A stretch of 64,000 nucleotides of DNA. It comes from Gossypium raimondii (lineage: Eukaryota; Streptophyta; Magnoliopsida; Malvales; Malvaceae). The DNA lies in the NCBI RefSeq assembly GCF_025698545.1, contig NC_068567.1:4030001-4094000 (forward strand), given 5' to 3'. This document shows, piece by piece, positions 48,709 through 59,455 of the stretch (positions within the stretch are counted from its first letter, which is position 1; each line of letters begins with the position of its first letter). A program made the translations under genes and the position numbers. The notes below the pieces were generated by a model, which made no database searches, was not told the origin of the DNA, and was given only the letters and a program-made list of their open reading frames with translations.

Positions 48709-48736
48709 TGTTACACCCCTTACCCGAGACCGTTGC
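48709..48736 (-). mobile_element. 28-bp LTR tip at the left end of the nest
   Basis: TGTTACACCCCTTACCCGAG followed by ACCGTTGC is the terminus of a minus-sense LTR (compare 44708). It stops abruptly where LTR 3 starts. It is preceded by ATTTT, while the far end of the nest is followed by GTTTT. Confidence 0.6.
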
Positions 48737-51734
48737 TGTAACATCTCGATTTTGGGCCTAGTCGGAATTGTAATGGCCCAAATTCAAGGTTATCGGAATA
48801 GTGATTTCGTAACCACAAATCCGATTTAAAGAGAAATTTATTTTAATATTTTTGCATGAATATTGGTATGATAGGAAAATAGTATGAAAATATAGATAGA
48901 AAAATTTTACCGATTTAGTGATTAGTTAGAAAAAGAAATTATTGAAGAAATTGAGTAAAAATAAGGTATCGAGACCTCGATCTCGTAAAACCGAGTCAAA
49001 AATATTTTTATAAATATTTATGAAGTGTTAGTAATATGGTATTAAAATTTCGTTAGAAAATTTTAATATTTGGGTAGTCAATTAAGTGAAAAGGACTAAA
49101 TTGAAAAAGGTGTAAAAGTTACTAGAAGGATTAAATAGCTCAATTGTTAAATGAAGAGGGACATAAATTGAAAATAAGCCCAAAAGAAGATTTTTTGGGC
49201 GGCATACGCTGAGAAAAATCAGGAGAATTGAAGAATTAAGGGTAAAATTGGAATATTGCAAAATTTACTTTAAAAATTAAGACTAAAGTGGAATATCTAG
49301 AAATCTCTTTATTTTTCTGCATTATCATCAGCCAAAAAACGTCCTAAGGGTTTCTTCAAGCTGGTTTTTCATAATTTTTGCCCCAAGTGAGTTAATTCTT
49401 GCCTTTTTCTTATAATTTTTGTGTTTCTAAGACTTTTACAACTAGGTCCTATTACTAAATTCATTAGTTTTTTATTTCATGGATGAAATTTAAAGTCACT
49501 ATGGTTGAGTGCTGTAAGTTCATGATGAAATAGCATGAAAGTGAAGCTTTAATTTGTTTATGAAATGATTTTATTAGGTAATTTCAATAGAAATTGATTT
49601 ATAGGACCTAATTGTGAAAATGTTTGGAATTAAAGTCTAGTGCTAAAATTATGATTTCCAAAGGTTATAAAGTAGTTTAAAGTGATGGAATATAGTGTTA
49701 ATTGAGAAAAATCAGCTCAAATGAAAGGTTAATTGAGCAGGGATGAAATTATCATTTATTGAAAGTTTAGGGAAAAATGGTAATTAACATCATACACTAA
49801 AACAGTTTTGGACAGCAGCAGTAGTCCAACTTTGAAAAATCACCAAAAATTGTAGAGGTGGAATTATAGGATGAATAAAATATTAAATTAAATCTTATTG
49901 AGTCTAGTTTCTCATAGAAGAAATGGTTTAATTAATGGAATTGTAAATCATGAGATATAATAGATTTTGTGATACAAGGTCAGAATGAATTCGGGTTCCC
50001 CTGTTCTGAATTTAGAAAATCATTAAAATTGTAAAAAATTATTATGAGTTATAATTTATATGGTTAGAATCCTTAATGAGTCTATTTTCATAAGAAACAA
50101 GTGGAAACATCATCCGAATTCTGTACAATGAGATAATTAATTTTTAGTGAAGAGGGGTCAGAACTGTCAAACAATGAAATAGGGGAAACTTTAAATAATA
50201 AACTGTACTTGTTGGCTAAACAAAAAATTCTTAAAATTTTCTGGTAAGAAGATATGTGAGTCTAGTTTTAGGGAAAATTAACGGATCTTAATTTGGAGTT
50301 CCGTAGCTTAAGATATAAATAATTTAGTGACTGTGACTCAGTGAGATAACTTTGAATGCACTATAAATAATAATGGAATTATAGAGAATGTTACATATGA
50401 ACAAGAAATGTATTAGATTAATGATTAAATTTATTTATTTAGATCTGGAAAATTCAAATACGAAGCAAGATCGAGGAAAAGAAAAAATTCGGGATTAGTA
50501 GATTTTTTATTTACGAACAAGTATCGAGGTAAGTTCATGTAACTTGAATTATATTCATAAATGCTTGAAATGTTTGTTATTGATGTGAATATGATTTGGA
50601 TGTTTATTGTATGATAACTGATGAAGTATTGATATTCTTGATGAAAAGAGGAAATAAATCCCGGTTGAATGAAAGGAAAATTCGATAGATCTCTAAAAAG
50701 GAATTGACGGTAAAAAGGATCTAGCCCGGACGGGTGATCCTATCCTGATATAGCCCTCTCGAAGAATATGTGGAAAATGGATTTAGCCTGGACGGGTAAT
50801 CCGAATTAGGGTCTGAATTTAGCCTGGACTGGTAATTCAGATCCAAGCTCATTAGAGTAATTGTTGTTGCAGGGGATTTAGCCTAGACTGGTAATCGCGA
50901 CAATACTCTATGAGTTTATATTACAGGGGATTTAGCCTAGACTGGTAATCCCGCTGTAAGAATGAGGTTCGCGGGAGTGTGCTCTCTGAAATGGAAATGT
51001 GCGCACATGAATATGAATTGACGGACCCAGATTTGTACACGTAGGTGTACTTCTGAAAATCCATCAAAATTCTGAGAAATTCAACGGGATAAATATGGAA
51101 AAATAACAAGGAAATAGAAATCATGGAATTGATGAGCTCATCAATCATGATAAAAATTATTGATACATGGAAAATTATTGGACTAATTTGAATGTTGAGT
51201 TTGTGCATGATAGGGGAATAATGTATGGAATGGGTGTATGAATGTTTATTACATTGTATGGAAAATATTAGGTAAGTATAATTCCTATTACATGAGCTTA
51301 CTAAGCACAAAGTGCTTACCCTGTTTCTTTTTTCCCTGTTTGTAGAGTTAAGAGCTCGGAGGTCGGATTTGGTCAGAGACACATCACACTATCAACCTCA
51401 AGATCTCGGTACATAAAGAAACTTTATTTTGGAAATCAATGGCATGTATAAGCTAGTAAAGTAGATGTTAATGTGGAATGAATGTACGGTTAGCCATTAA
51501 TATGGCTAACAAATTTTGGTTTTGGTATGTGATGAGATTATCTTATGAATACAATAAATCTATCTTGAAAATATATTGAAATGGATTGGTTGTGTCGGAT
51601 TGATCTCGGTTTAAAATTTGCAGGGAAGATTAGATATTTATAAAGGGGTTATATTGAGTTTTAAAAAAAATTAGTAAAATCTGGTAATACCTCGTATCCC
51701 ATTCCGGCGACAGATACGGGTAGGGGGTGTTACA
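48737..51734 (+). mobile_element. LTR 3, plus sense, 2998 bp
   Basis: Begins TGTAACATCTCGATTTTGGG and ends GGGGGTGTTACA, the full termini of the same LTR family in the opposite orientation to LTRs 1, 2 and 4. Its flanks (GTTGC and GGAAT) do not match, so it did not arrive by a simple insertion that is still intact. A hairpin array lies at 50717-50952. Confidence 0.75.
50717..50952. repeat. Hairpin array in LTR 3
   Basis: Five units of 23-26 bp, 30-60 bp apart, with core TAGCC(T/C)(G/A)GAC(T/G)GGT. The outer stems are GGATC/GATCC, GGATT/AATCC, GAATT/AATTC, GATT/AATC and GGGATT/AATCCC. The stems differ yet stay complementary. Confidence 0.8.
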
Positions 51735-53551
51735 GGAATAGTGGTTTCGGGACCACAAATCCGATGAGGAAAAATTTATTTTTACTATATTTTTATGGCC
51801 TAAAATTTCATAGAATGATTTCGTGAAAATTTCGTTCAAAACTTTCGACGTTTGGGCACTCAATTTAGTCAAAAAGACTAAATTGTAAAAAAGTGCAAAA
51901 GTTGAGTTCTACATGTTAGAGGTGTCCAATTATTATGAAATTTTAAATTGGAGATCTTTATATGGTAATTAGACCATTGGTTAAATTATGGACAAAAATG
52001 GGAATGAGATAAGTGAAATAGGAAATTTTTAAGTTAGGGGCATTTTGGTAATTCGATAATTAAAATGAATTAAAAGGGAAAAAGATGGCAAATTGTGCTC
52101 ATCTTCTTCATTTGGACGAAATTAGCAAGGGGGAAGCCATAGTTAGGGTTTTCAAGCTTCCAAGCTCCGTAGTAAGTGACCCCAATCCCCGTTTTTAATG
52201 TTCTTTACGTTTTTGGAGTCCCGGTAACTTGATTTAACTTATTCTAGCAATAATTTAAGCTAGGTTTTATATTTGGAAAAATACCCATAGGTGAAATGTG
52301 TTTATTTTGATGTTTTAGGGTAGAATATGAAGCTTGAAATTATGTTAAACAACTTTTGCTAAGTGATTTTAAGTAAAAACGAGTAAAATGACATAATCGG
52401 TAAAAATACCTAATGTTCATAAGTAAGTGTTAGAGTGGAAATTTGATGTTTCCATAGAAGGGAAAAATGTTCAGCATGTTGTAAAACATAAAAATATGGG
52501 ATGAAATTTAATTTTCGAGTTTTGGGGCAAAAGTATAAATATGCCAAAGTTTAGGGGCAAAACTATAATTTTTCCAAAATTGAGTCAAGGACTGTTTTGA
52601 TGAATGTGAGTATTAAATAAGCTAAATTTGCTATTATAAATCAAGAAGACCGGAATCCAGAGCTAGGCCGGGGAAAGAAAAAAATTGAGGACTAAAGTGT
52701 TAGATTTGATCACATTTTGTACCGAGGTAAGTTCTGATAAATAAGCATAATATTTCCATAATTATTATTAATGCTGTTATTTTTCAGTAATTATGTATTT
52801 ATTTCATGAAAATATTTAATGTTGACTCAAGTATGAGATGATAGAGAATTAGTGATACAAGCCCCGTTGAAACATTAGGAATGTATTGGATACAAATGTC
52901 ATGACATTTGGATAAAGAGATCCCATGTAAGACCATATGCAGGACATGGCATTGGCATCATTGAGATCATGAGAGGTCCATGTAAGACCATATGCAGGAC
53001 ATGGCGTTGTACCAAGATGAGAGGTCCCAGTAAGACCATATGCAGGATATGGAATGGAGCACCGATATGAGAACTCCCATGTAAGGCCATATCGGGACAT
53101 GGCATTGGCGGTACAAGAAACATCCCATGTAAGACCATATGCGGGACATGGCTTTGGCATGTTATTATCGGAATCTGAAAGCAAGTATCCTTATTATTCA
53201 AATGTGGCTCAGCGGGTTAGAAAAGCAGTTATGTTCTATGGAAGTTCAAGTAAAAGTATAATTAGCAACTTGGTGAGTTATAAGAGTTAAGAACATATTA
53301 TGTTGTCGGTGAGAACCAATATTTCAGCAAGAAAGAGTAAGTTGTAATCTTAAGCTATCACTTAAGAACATGATACTTGCATATCATTATTTATGTTAAA
53401 TGACAAGTAAACTTACTAAGCTTATACTTCTTTTATTTCTTTTTCTTTCATATAGTATTATCAAACATAGTCGGGATCTTGAAGTGTAATGGGAGGCGAT
53501 CAACCACCAAAACTCGGTATTTTCGAGCCGAAATTTTGTTTTGAACTATGG
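51735..53551 (+). mobile_element. LTR fragment, left arm of a large inverted repeat
   Basis: Plus-sense LTR of the type at 54003-56750. It lacks the first ~30 bp and the end beyond GTTTTGAACTATGGCAT. It is the reverse complement of ~54853-56722 at high identity and joins LTR 3 directly. It holds five ~50-bp units at 52923-53150 (CCATGTAAGACCATATGC, GGACATGG). Confidence 0.75.
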
Positions 53552-53983
53552 CATCATCGCCTTTAGTAGCTCAAATTCTTCAGCCCATTGTTTTCTCGAT
53601 CTTATCAATCGTGGTCTTTCCCTAATAACTATACCGCGGCCGGAGAAGCTACATGGGGAACCCGAGAATCATGAGGGGTGGAGGTCTCACCGGATTCGGC
53701 GAACTAACTCGCAAACCAATCATTTATAGCTTGGAAAAAGGCTTCGAGCCCTCCTCCCCGACTAACCTAAATGGGCCTTTCACTAACATTAATATCCGGT
53801 GGCACCGCCCTTCAGGAGCAAAGCGACATTTCTACTTCATCTGCATTTAGCTCGCTCGGATCCATAACTATAAAAGAAAACATTTCAAAATCGTCAGGAG
53901 TCGTCACACTATCAAAATATATAAGTATGGCATATATAGCTAGACTCTTATTCATACTGAATATTCCAAGAACCGACTAAACC
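53552..53983 (-). pseudogene. Relic of the gag leader of a minus-sense retrotransposon
   Basis: Lies directly inside the primer-binding site of LTR 4. On the minus strand, a start-like ATGGATCCGAGCGAGC (MDPSEL) is followed within 20 codons by a stop. Pol and the rest of gag are absent. It ends where the opposite-sense LTR fragment begins. Confidence 0.5.
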
Positions 53984-53996
53984 TGCTCTGATACCA
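53984..53996 (-). other. Primer-binding site, initiator tRNA-Met type
   Basis: The minus strand reads TGGTATCAGAGCA, complementary to the 3' end of plant initiator tRNA-Met, 6 nt from the end of LTR 4. This fixes LTR 4 as a 5' LTR on the minus strand, and by homology sets the sense of the others. Confidence 0.8.
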
Positions 53997-54002
53997 ATAA
54001 GA

Positions 54003-56750
54003 TGTAACACCCCTTACCTGAGACCGCTGTCGGAGTCGAGCATGAGGCGTTACTTGACTTAACTTAAAAGTTCGGGGCATAAAAATTTACTTTTAAAAGC
54101 TATTTCACTGTTCATAATAAGGCTATCCACCTGCGCAGCAGTCACTAATTTAATTATAACTCGAGCTATGAAACTCAAAATTTAGATCCGTAAATTTTCT
54201 CTGAAACTAGAGTCATATATAATTTTACCATAAAGTTTTCAGAATTTTTGGTTTAGCCAATTAGTACAGTTTATTAGTTAAAGTCTCCCCTATTTCACTG
54301 ATCGACTGTCCTGACCTCTCGTCACTAAAATTCAATTTTCTCATTGTATAGACTTCTTATAGTGTTCTCAGTTATTTATACAGAAAATAGACTCAATAAG
54401 GAATCTATAAATATAAATTAAAACTCATAAATATTTTTTTACAATTTTTAATGATTTTCCAAATTCAGAACAGGGGACTCCATAAACTATTCTGACCCTG
54501 TCTAACCAAAATTCAGATATCTCAGAATATAAAATTCATTTACCTACACCGTTATTTTTTTTATGAAAATAGACTCAATAAGCTTTAATTCTATATAACA
54601 TTCACTAGCTAATTGATTTTATACTATCCTTGGTGATTTTTCAAAGTCACGTCACTGCTGCTGTCCCTAAACTGATTTACTACCAATTTTTACTTTTTCA
54701 TGATTTCTATGCATAATTTATCACCTAGACATTTATAACAACAAACACCTTCATACTTACCCATTTTAATAACTATTCATCATCAAATATTTACATATCA
54801 TCTTTTGGTCATATCTTAAGAATATACAATCGAAATGACCAAGTCCCTATACATGCCATAGTTCAAAACATTTATCGTCTTAAAATACCGAGTTGTGGTG
54901 GTTGATAGTGTGAACGCTCTCCGACGACTTCAAGATCCCGACTATGTTTGATAATACTATATGAAAGAAAAAAGAAATAAAATAAGTAAGCAATAAGCTT
55001 AGTAAGTTTACAAGTAAATAAATGACATCATTTAACATAAATAATGATATGCAAGTATCATGTTCTTAAGTTTTCTCTTTACTTACTTATTTACTTAGAT
55101 AGCTTAAGATTACAACTTACTCTTTTCTTGTTGAAATATTGGTTCTCACTGACAACATAATATGTTCTTAACTCTTATAACTCACCTGAAGTTGCTAATT
55201 ATACTTTTACTTGAACTTCCATAGAACATAATCTGTTTTCTAACCCGTTGAGCCACATTTGAATAATAAGGATACTTGGGTTTCATATCTGATAATAACA
55301 TGCCAAAGCCATGTCCTGCATATGGTCTTACATGGATGTTTCTTGTATCGCCAATGCCATGTCCCGTATATGGTCTTACATGGAGTTCTCATATCGGTGC
55401 CATGCCATGTCTCGTATATGGTCTTACTTGGGACCTCTCATCATCTGGTACAACGCCATGTCCTGTGCATGGTCTTACATGGGACCTCTCATGATCTCAA
55501 TGATGCCAATGCCATGTCCCAGACATGGTCTTACATGGGATCTCTTTATCCAAATGTCATGACATTTGTATCCAATACATTCCTAATGTTTCAACGGGGC
55601 TTGTATCACTAATTCTCTGTCATCTCATACTTGAGTCAACATTAAATATTTTCATGAAATAAATACATAATTACTGAAAAATAACAGCATTAATAATAAT
55701 TATGGAAATATTGCATTTTTTTACCGTAAACTTACCTCGGTACAAAATGTGATCAAATCTAACACTTTAGTCCTCAATTTTTTTCTTTCCCCGGCCTAGC
55801 TCTGGATTCCGTTCTTCTTGATTTATAATAGCAAATTTAGCTTATTTAATACTCACATTCATCAAAACAGTCCTTGACTCAATTTTGGAAAAATTATAGT
55901 TTTACCCCTAAACTTTGGCATATTTATACTTTTGCCCCAAAGCTCGGAAATTAAATTTCATCCCATATTTTTATTTTTTATAACATGCTGAACATTTTCC
56001 CTTCTATGGCAACATCAAATTTCCACTCTAACACTTATGAACATTAGGTATTTTTACCGATTATGTCGTTTTACTCGTTTTCACTTAAAATCACTTAGCA
56101 AAAGTTGTTTAACATAATTTCAAGCTTCATATTCTACCATAAAACATCAAAATAAACACATTTCACCTATGGGTATTTTTCCAAATATAAACCCTAGGTT
56201 AAATTATTGCTAGAATAAGCTAAATCAAGTTACCGGGACTCCAAAAATGTAAAGAACATTAAAAACGGGGCCTGGGATCACTTACTATGGAGCTTGGAAG
56301 CTTGAAAACCCTAACTATGGCTTCCTCCCTTGTTAATTTCGTCCAAATGAAGAAGATGAGCACAATTTGCCATCTTTTTCCCTTTTAATTCATTTTAATT
56401 ATCGAATTACCAAAATGCCCCTAACTTAAAATTTTCCTATTTCACTTATCTCATGCCCATTTTTTGTCTATACCTTAACCAATGGTCTAATTACCATATA
56501 AAGATCGCCAATTTAAAATTTCATAACAATTGGACACCTTTAACATGTAGAACTCAACTTTTGTACTTTTTACAATTTAGTCCTTTTCACTGAATTGAGT
56601 GTCCAAACGTCGAAATTTTTGAACGAAATTTTCACAAAATCATTCCGTGAAATTTTAGGCCATAAAAATATAGTAAAAATAAATTTTTTCTCATCGAATT
56701 TGTGGTCCCGAAACCATTGTTCTGACTAGGCCCAAAATCGGGATGTTACA
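54003..56750 (-). mobile_element. LTR 4, 5' LTR of a truncated retrotransposon, 2748 bp
   Basis: Begins (plus strand) TGTAACACCCCTTACCTGAG and ends AATCGGGATGTTACA, followed by GTTTT. A primer-binding site abuts its inner end. Five tandem units at 55301-55540 (CATGTCCTGCATATGG, TCTTACATGG) match those of the left arm in reverse. The reading frames across these units are by-products of the repeat. Confidence 0.85.
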
Positions 56751-56755
56751 GTTTT

Positions 56756-57395
56756 CTAATCAAAATAATAAAAAATGAGTATGAAAGGGATATAAAATGT
56801 AGGTTAAATACAAAAATGAATATTTTTTAGTGTTATTGGGTGATGCTAATCTGTCAAGGGATATCACCTTAAATTTCACACTCTAATTTGTCAATCATTA
56901 TTGAAGGGAAAAAATATTTTTTACGTGGTGCCGCCAACGTATCAAGTAACACTAAAAAATATACGAATATTTTCTCTAGATAAAAAATAAACATCTTACG
57001 GGGAAAAACATTTTTTTAAAGTGATACCGCCAATATATCAAACAGTATCGCTTTAAATTACTATTATAAAATTATGGAAGTAGCTTAAAAAAAGTAATAA
57101 ATAAGAAAGAGTTTATCCCTAACCCAATGTCTATTTCAGTTCATTTACATTGGGTTTTGGAAATAAAAGGTAGCTGTTTGTGTCTTTTAATGTCGATGAT
57201 AGCTGAACATGATTTAATATCAATAAAATATATATTTTTTATAACAACAAGTTTCTTCAAGTAGCTACTCTGATTGTCCTTGACCCTTTAGGACCATTCC
57301 TTTCTACTACCCATATTACCAATAACTCAGCCACAACGAAACGTCGTGTTCTTCCACCTTAGGCTGCTCCATCAATCCTCCTAGTTTTGTCTTTT
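56756..57395. other. UGT upstream region with two satellite units
   Basis: Two units related to the 39865-40470 satellite lie at ~56926 and ~57020 (GTGCCGCCAACGTATCAAG, GATACCGCCAATATATCAAA). The last 100 bp are C/T-rich promoter sequence of the UGT gene. Confidence 0.45.
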
Positions 57396-57405
57396 ACATA
57401 TAAAC
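57396..57405 (+). promoter_or_regulatory. Candidate TATA box of the UGT gene
   Basis: The string ACATATAAAC lies about 150 bp before the UGT ATG in a C/T-rich setting, a usual plant layout with a start of transcription near 57430. It is the best match in the 200 bp before the gene; no experimental support. Confidence 0.45.
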
Positions 57406-57445
57406 CTCCTACTCCATTCTAGTTTCATATCTCTTGCATGATTTC

Positions 57446-57625
57446 ATGTTGGAATCCCATTATCCCACCAACTACCTGCTTGCATTAAATATTCATCCTG
57501 TAACTGAGCCGAGAAAAGTGTTGTTGAGTTTTTACATTTCAGAGTTCTCAAACAATGGTGCAATCAAACCAAAAGCCCCATCTTGTATTACTATCCGCCC
57601 CTGCTCATCTCCAACCTGTTATTGA
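57446..57625 (+). other. Upstream ORF overlapping the UGT start codon
   Basis: An ATG at 57446 opens a 59-codon ORF in another frame that runs past the UGT ATG at 57555 and stops at 57625. A shorter ORF of 16 codons starts at 57438. Both lie in the leader if the TATA box at 57396 is used. An overlapping upstream ORF usually lowers translation of the main frame. The peptide has no recognisable features. Confidence 0.35.
57466..57473 (+). promoter_or_regulatory. AC-element/MYB-type site near the UGT gene
   Basis: CACCAACT fits the loose consensus of secondary-wall MYB sites (ACC(A/T)A(A/C)(T/C)), with ACTACC adjoining. Such sites are common near lignin and phenylpropanoid genes, which fits a UGT72 enzyme. 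It is short and lies downstream of the likely TATA box, so it may be chance. Confidence 0.25.
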
Positions 57626-58991
57626 GCTTGGGAAACGCCTTGTCACTTGCCAGGATGTTAAGGCAACAATTATAGTTGCTTCTTTTGTCCAATCAGCTCC
57701 AGCGGAATCGCGTATGGTCCAAGCTGCGTTGGCTACAAAACTCTTCGATGTCATCCACCTCCCACCAGCTGACATCTCCAACCTCGTTGAACCTGGTGAT
57801 AAGGGAATCACATCACTTTCTGCGGCCATGCATGTCGTCAAGCCTGATTTTCAGGCCGCTATATTGGGTTTGGAGACTCTGCCAACTGCTCTCGTCGTTC
57901 ACGTCTTTGCGATCGAGTGTTTAGGAATTGCGGATGAGCTTAAGATCCCAAAATATGTGTTTGTTTCCACAAATGCATGGTTTCTTGCTACGATTGTATA
58001 CACTCCGGTTCTAGACAAGGAAGTGGAAGGAGAGTATGCCGCTAAGAAAGAACCATTTGCTCTTCCAGGTTGCTCGTCGATTCGAGCAGAAGATTTGCCA
58101 GATCCCATGTTGTTACGAACGAAAGCGAATTACCGTGAATACCTCAAAATAGGTATGGAGATTCCAAAGGCCGATGGGATTTTGGTGAACTCATGGGAAG
58201 AATTGCAGCCTAAAACACTAGCCTCTTTGAGAGATGGTAACCTCTTGGCTGGTGTTGTTAAGGCACCAATATTCCCAGTCGGCCCGATAAACTCAGAGGG
58301 GTCTTCGGCACTGAAGAACGAGTTATTTGACTGGCTGGACAAGCAACCTTTTGACTCAGTTCTTTACATATCTTTTGGAAGTATGGGAGGGCTCTCACTT
58401 GAGCAAATGTTAGAATTAGCTTGGGGTTTAGAGTTGAGCCAGCAAAGGTTTATATGGGTAGTTCGTCCGCCTATAGAAAAATCAGGCAGCGGCTCCGGTC
58501 CCAAGTTTGGGAACATTGGTGACGATGTGTCGAGTTACTTGCCTGAAGGGTTCATCTCAAGGACCCGAGACAGGGGAGTGATTGTTCCACAATGGGCCCC
58601 ACAGGTGGAAATCCTGAGTCATCCATCATGCGGAGGATTTTTCACGCATTGTGGTTGGAGTTCAGCAATAGAATGCATCACCAATGGATTGCCAATGATC
58701 GCTTGGCCACTATACGCTGAGCAAAGGATGAATGCTACATTGCTGACGGAGGAAATGGGCATAGCTGTTCGATCTGAAACCTTACCATCAAAGGGTATTG
58801 TGGGGAGGGAAGAGATAGAGAAGATGGTGAGGAAGATTTTTGTGGATGAGGGTGGACGTCAAATGAGGGCCAGAATGAAGGAACTGAAACTTAGTGCTGA
58901 GAAAGCTTGGAGCAATGGTGGTTCATCATATGATGCACTAGCTAAAATGGTGAAACACAGCCAGAAAAAAGCTATAGCAATCGATGTTTAA
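57555..58991 (+). CDS. UDP-glycosyltransferase, UGT72-type, intronless, 478 aa
   Basis: Family 1 glycosyltransferases move a sugar from UDP-sugar to small molecules; UGT72 members act on monolignols, phenols and flavonoids. The 44-residue PSPG sugar-donor box is complete at residues 347-390 (WAPQVEIL ... PLYAEQ). The general-base His is His18, in SAPAHLQPVIEL; that loop looks two residues shorter than the usual SPGxGHLIP. The partner Asp normally found in LVVDxF is His116 here (ALVVHVF). HCGWN of the PSPG box is HCGWS (Ser369). The C-terminus (NATLLTEEMGIAVRSE, KELKLSAEKAW) is normal. By memory it is nearest to proteins labelled anthocyanidin 3-O-glucosyltransferase 5-like. There is no signal peptide; the enzyme should be cytosolic. 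The frame is open and of normal length, so it is either a functional divergent paralogue or one losing activity. It is tail-to-tail with the DUF1517 gene, 464 bp away. Confidence 0.93.
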   Translation: MVQSNQKPHLVLLSAPAHLQPVIELGKRLVTCQDVKATIIVASFVQSAPAESRMVQAALATKLFDVIHLPPADISNLVEPGDKGITSLSAAMHVVKPDFQAAILGLETLPTALVVHVFAIECLGIADELKIPKYVFVSTNAWFLATIVYTPVLDKEVEGEYAAKKEPFALPGCSSIRAEDLPDPMLLRTKANYREYLKIGMEIPKADGILVNSWEELQPKTLASLRDGNLLAGVVKAPIFPVGPINSEGSSALKNELFDWLDKQPFDSVLYISFGSMGGLSLEQMLELAWGLELSQQRFIWVVRPPIEKSGSGSGPKFGNIGDDVSSYLPEGFISRTRDRGVIVPQWAPQVEILSHPSCGGFFTHCGWSSAIECITNGLPMIAWPLYAEQRMNATLLTEEMGIAVRSETLPSKGIVGREEIEKMVRKIFVDEGGRQMRARMKELKLSAEKAWSNGGSSYDALAKMVKHSQKKAIAIDV

Positions 58992-59455
58992 CGGCAATGT
59001 CTTTCACGGTTCATGTGTTTGTGTATGTGTCTCCAAAATAAAATTGGTGGCAATTAAATAAAATTTGTGGCAATTATCATGCCCAAGAAATATCAAGGCT
59101 TTTTTTTTTCCTAATCTTTTACCCTTTTAATTATTTTTGGTTTACATTTATTTTATTTTTAAAATCGGATTAATTAGAAAAAAAGAGTCAATTTTAAAGC
59201 TTAATTAGAATATTAGATCGTTTTTTTTCAAATTTAGAGAAATAGAAGACCATAAATCAAAACCACCTGGATCCAAGCATATATATAGTTATATATGAAA
59301 GATTATACCTTTATAGCTAATGAAATTCAATCAAACAATAAAAATAAAGAGATTATAACCATACAAGACATTGATGAGTGTCTGCACTAGCAGTATTACA
59401 TTGTATATTGAATTGGAAATCAGTAAATATCAAAATTTGGAGAGATTTACAGCAA
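58992..59455. other. Shared 3' flank of the UGT and DUF1517 genes
   Basis: AT-rich convergent intergenic stretch with T runs at 59100-59110 and 59221-59229. It must hold both polyadenylation regions. No other feature. Confidence 0.5.
59037..59042 (+). terminator. Candidate polyadenylation signal of the UGT gene
   Basis: AATAAA, 46 bp after the stop codon, followed by a T-rich stretch from 59100. Typical position for a plant near-upstream element. Confidence 0.4.

Noticed and set aside
50921..51382. 153-codon minus-strand ORF
   Set aside because: Within LTR 3, low-complexity composition, no match to gag or pol.
52849..53290. Several overlapping ORFs on both strands with repeated GLTW/WSYM words
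   Set aside because: Produced by the ~50-bp tandem units of the LTR arm; the mirror set appears at 55259-55612. Not a protein gene.
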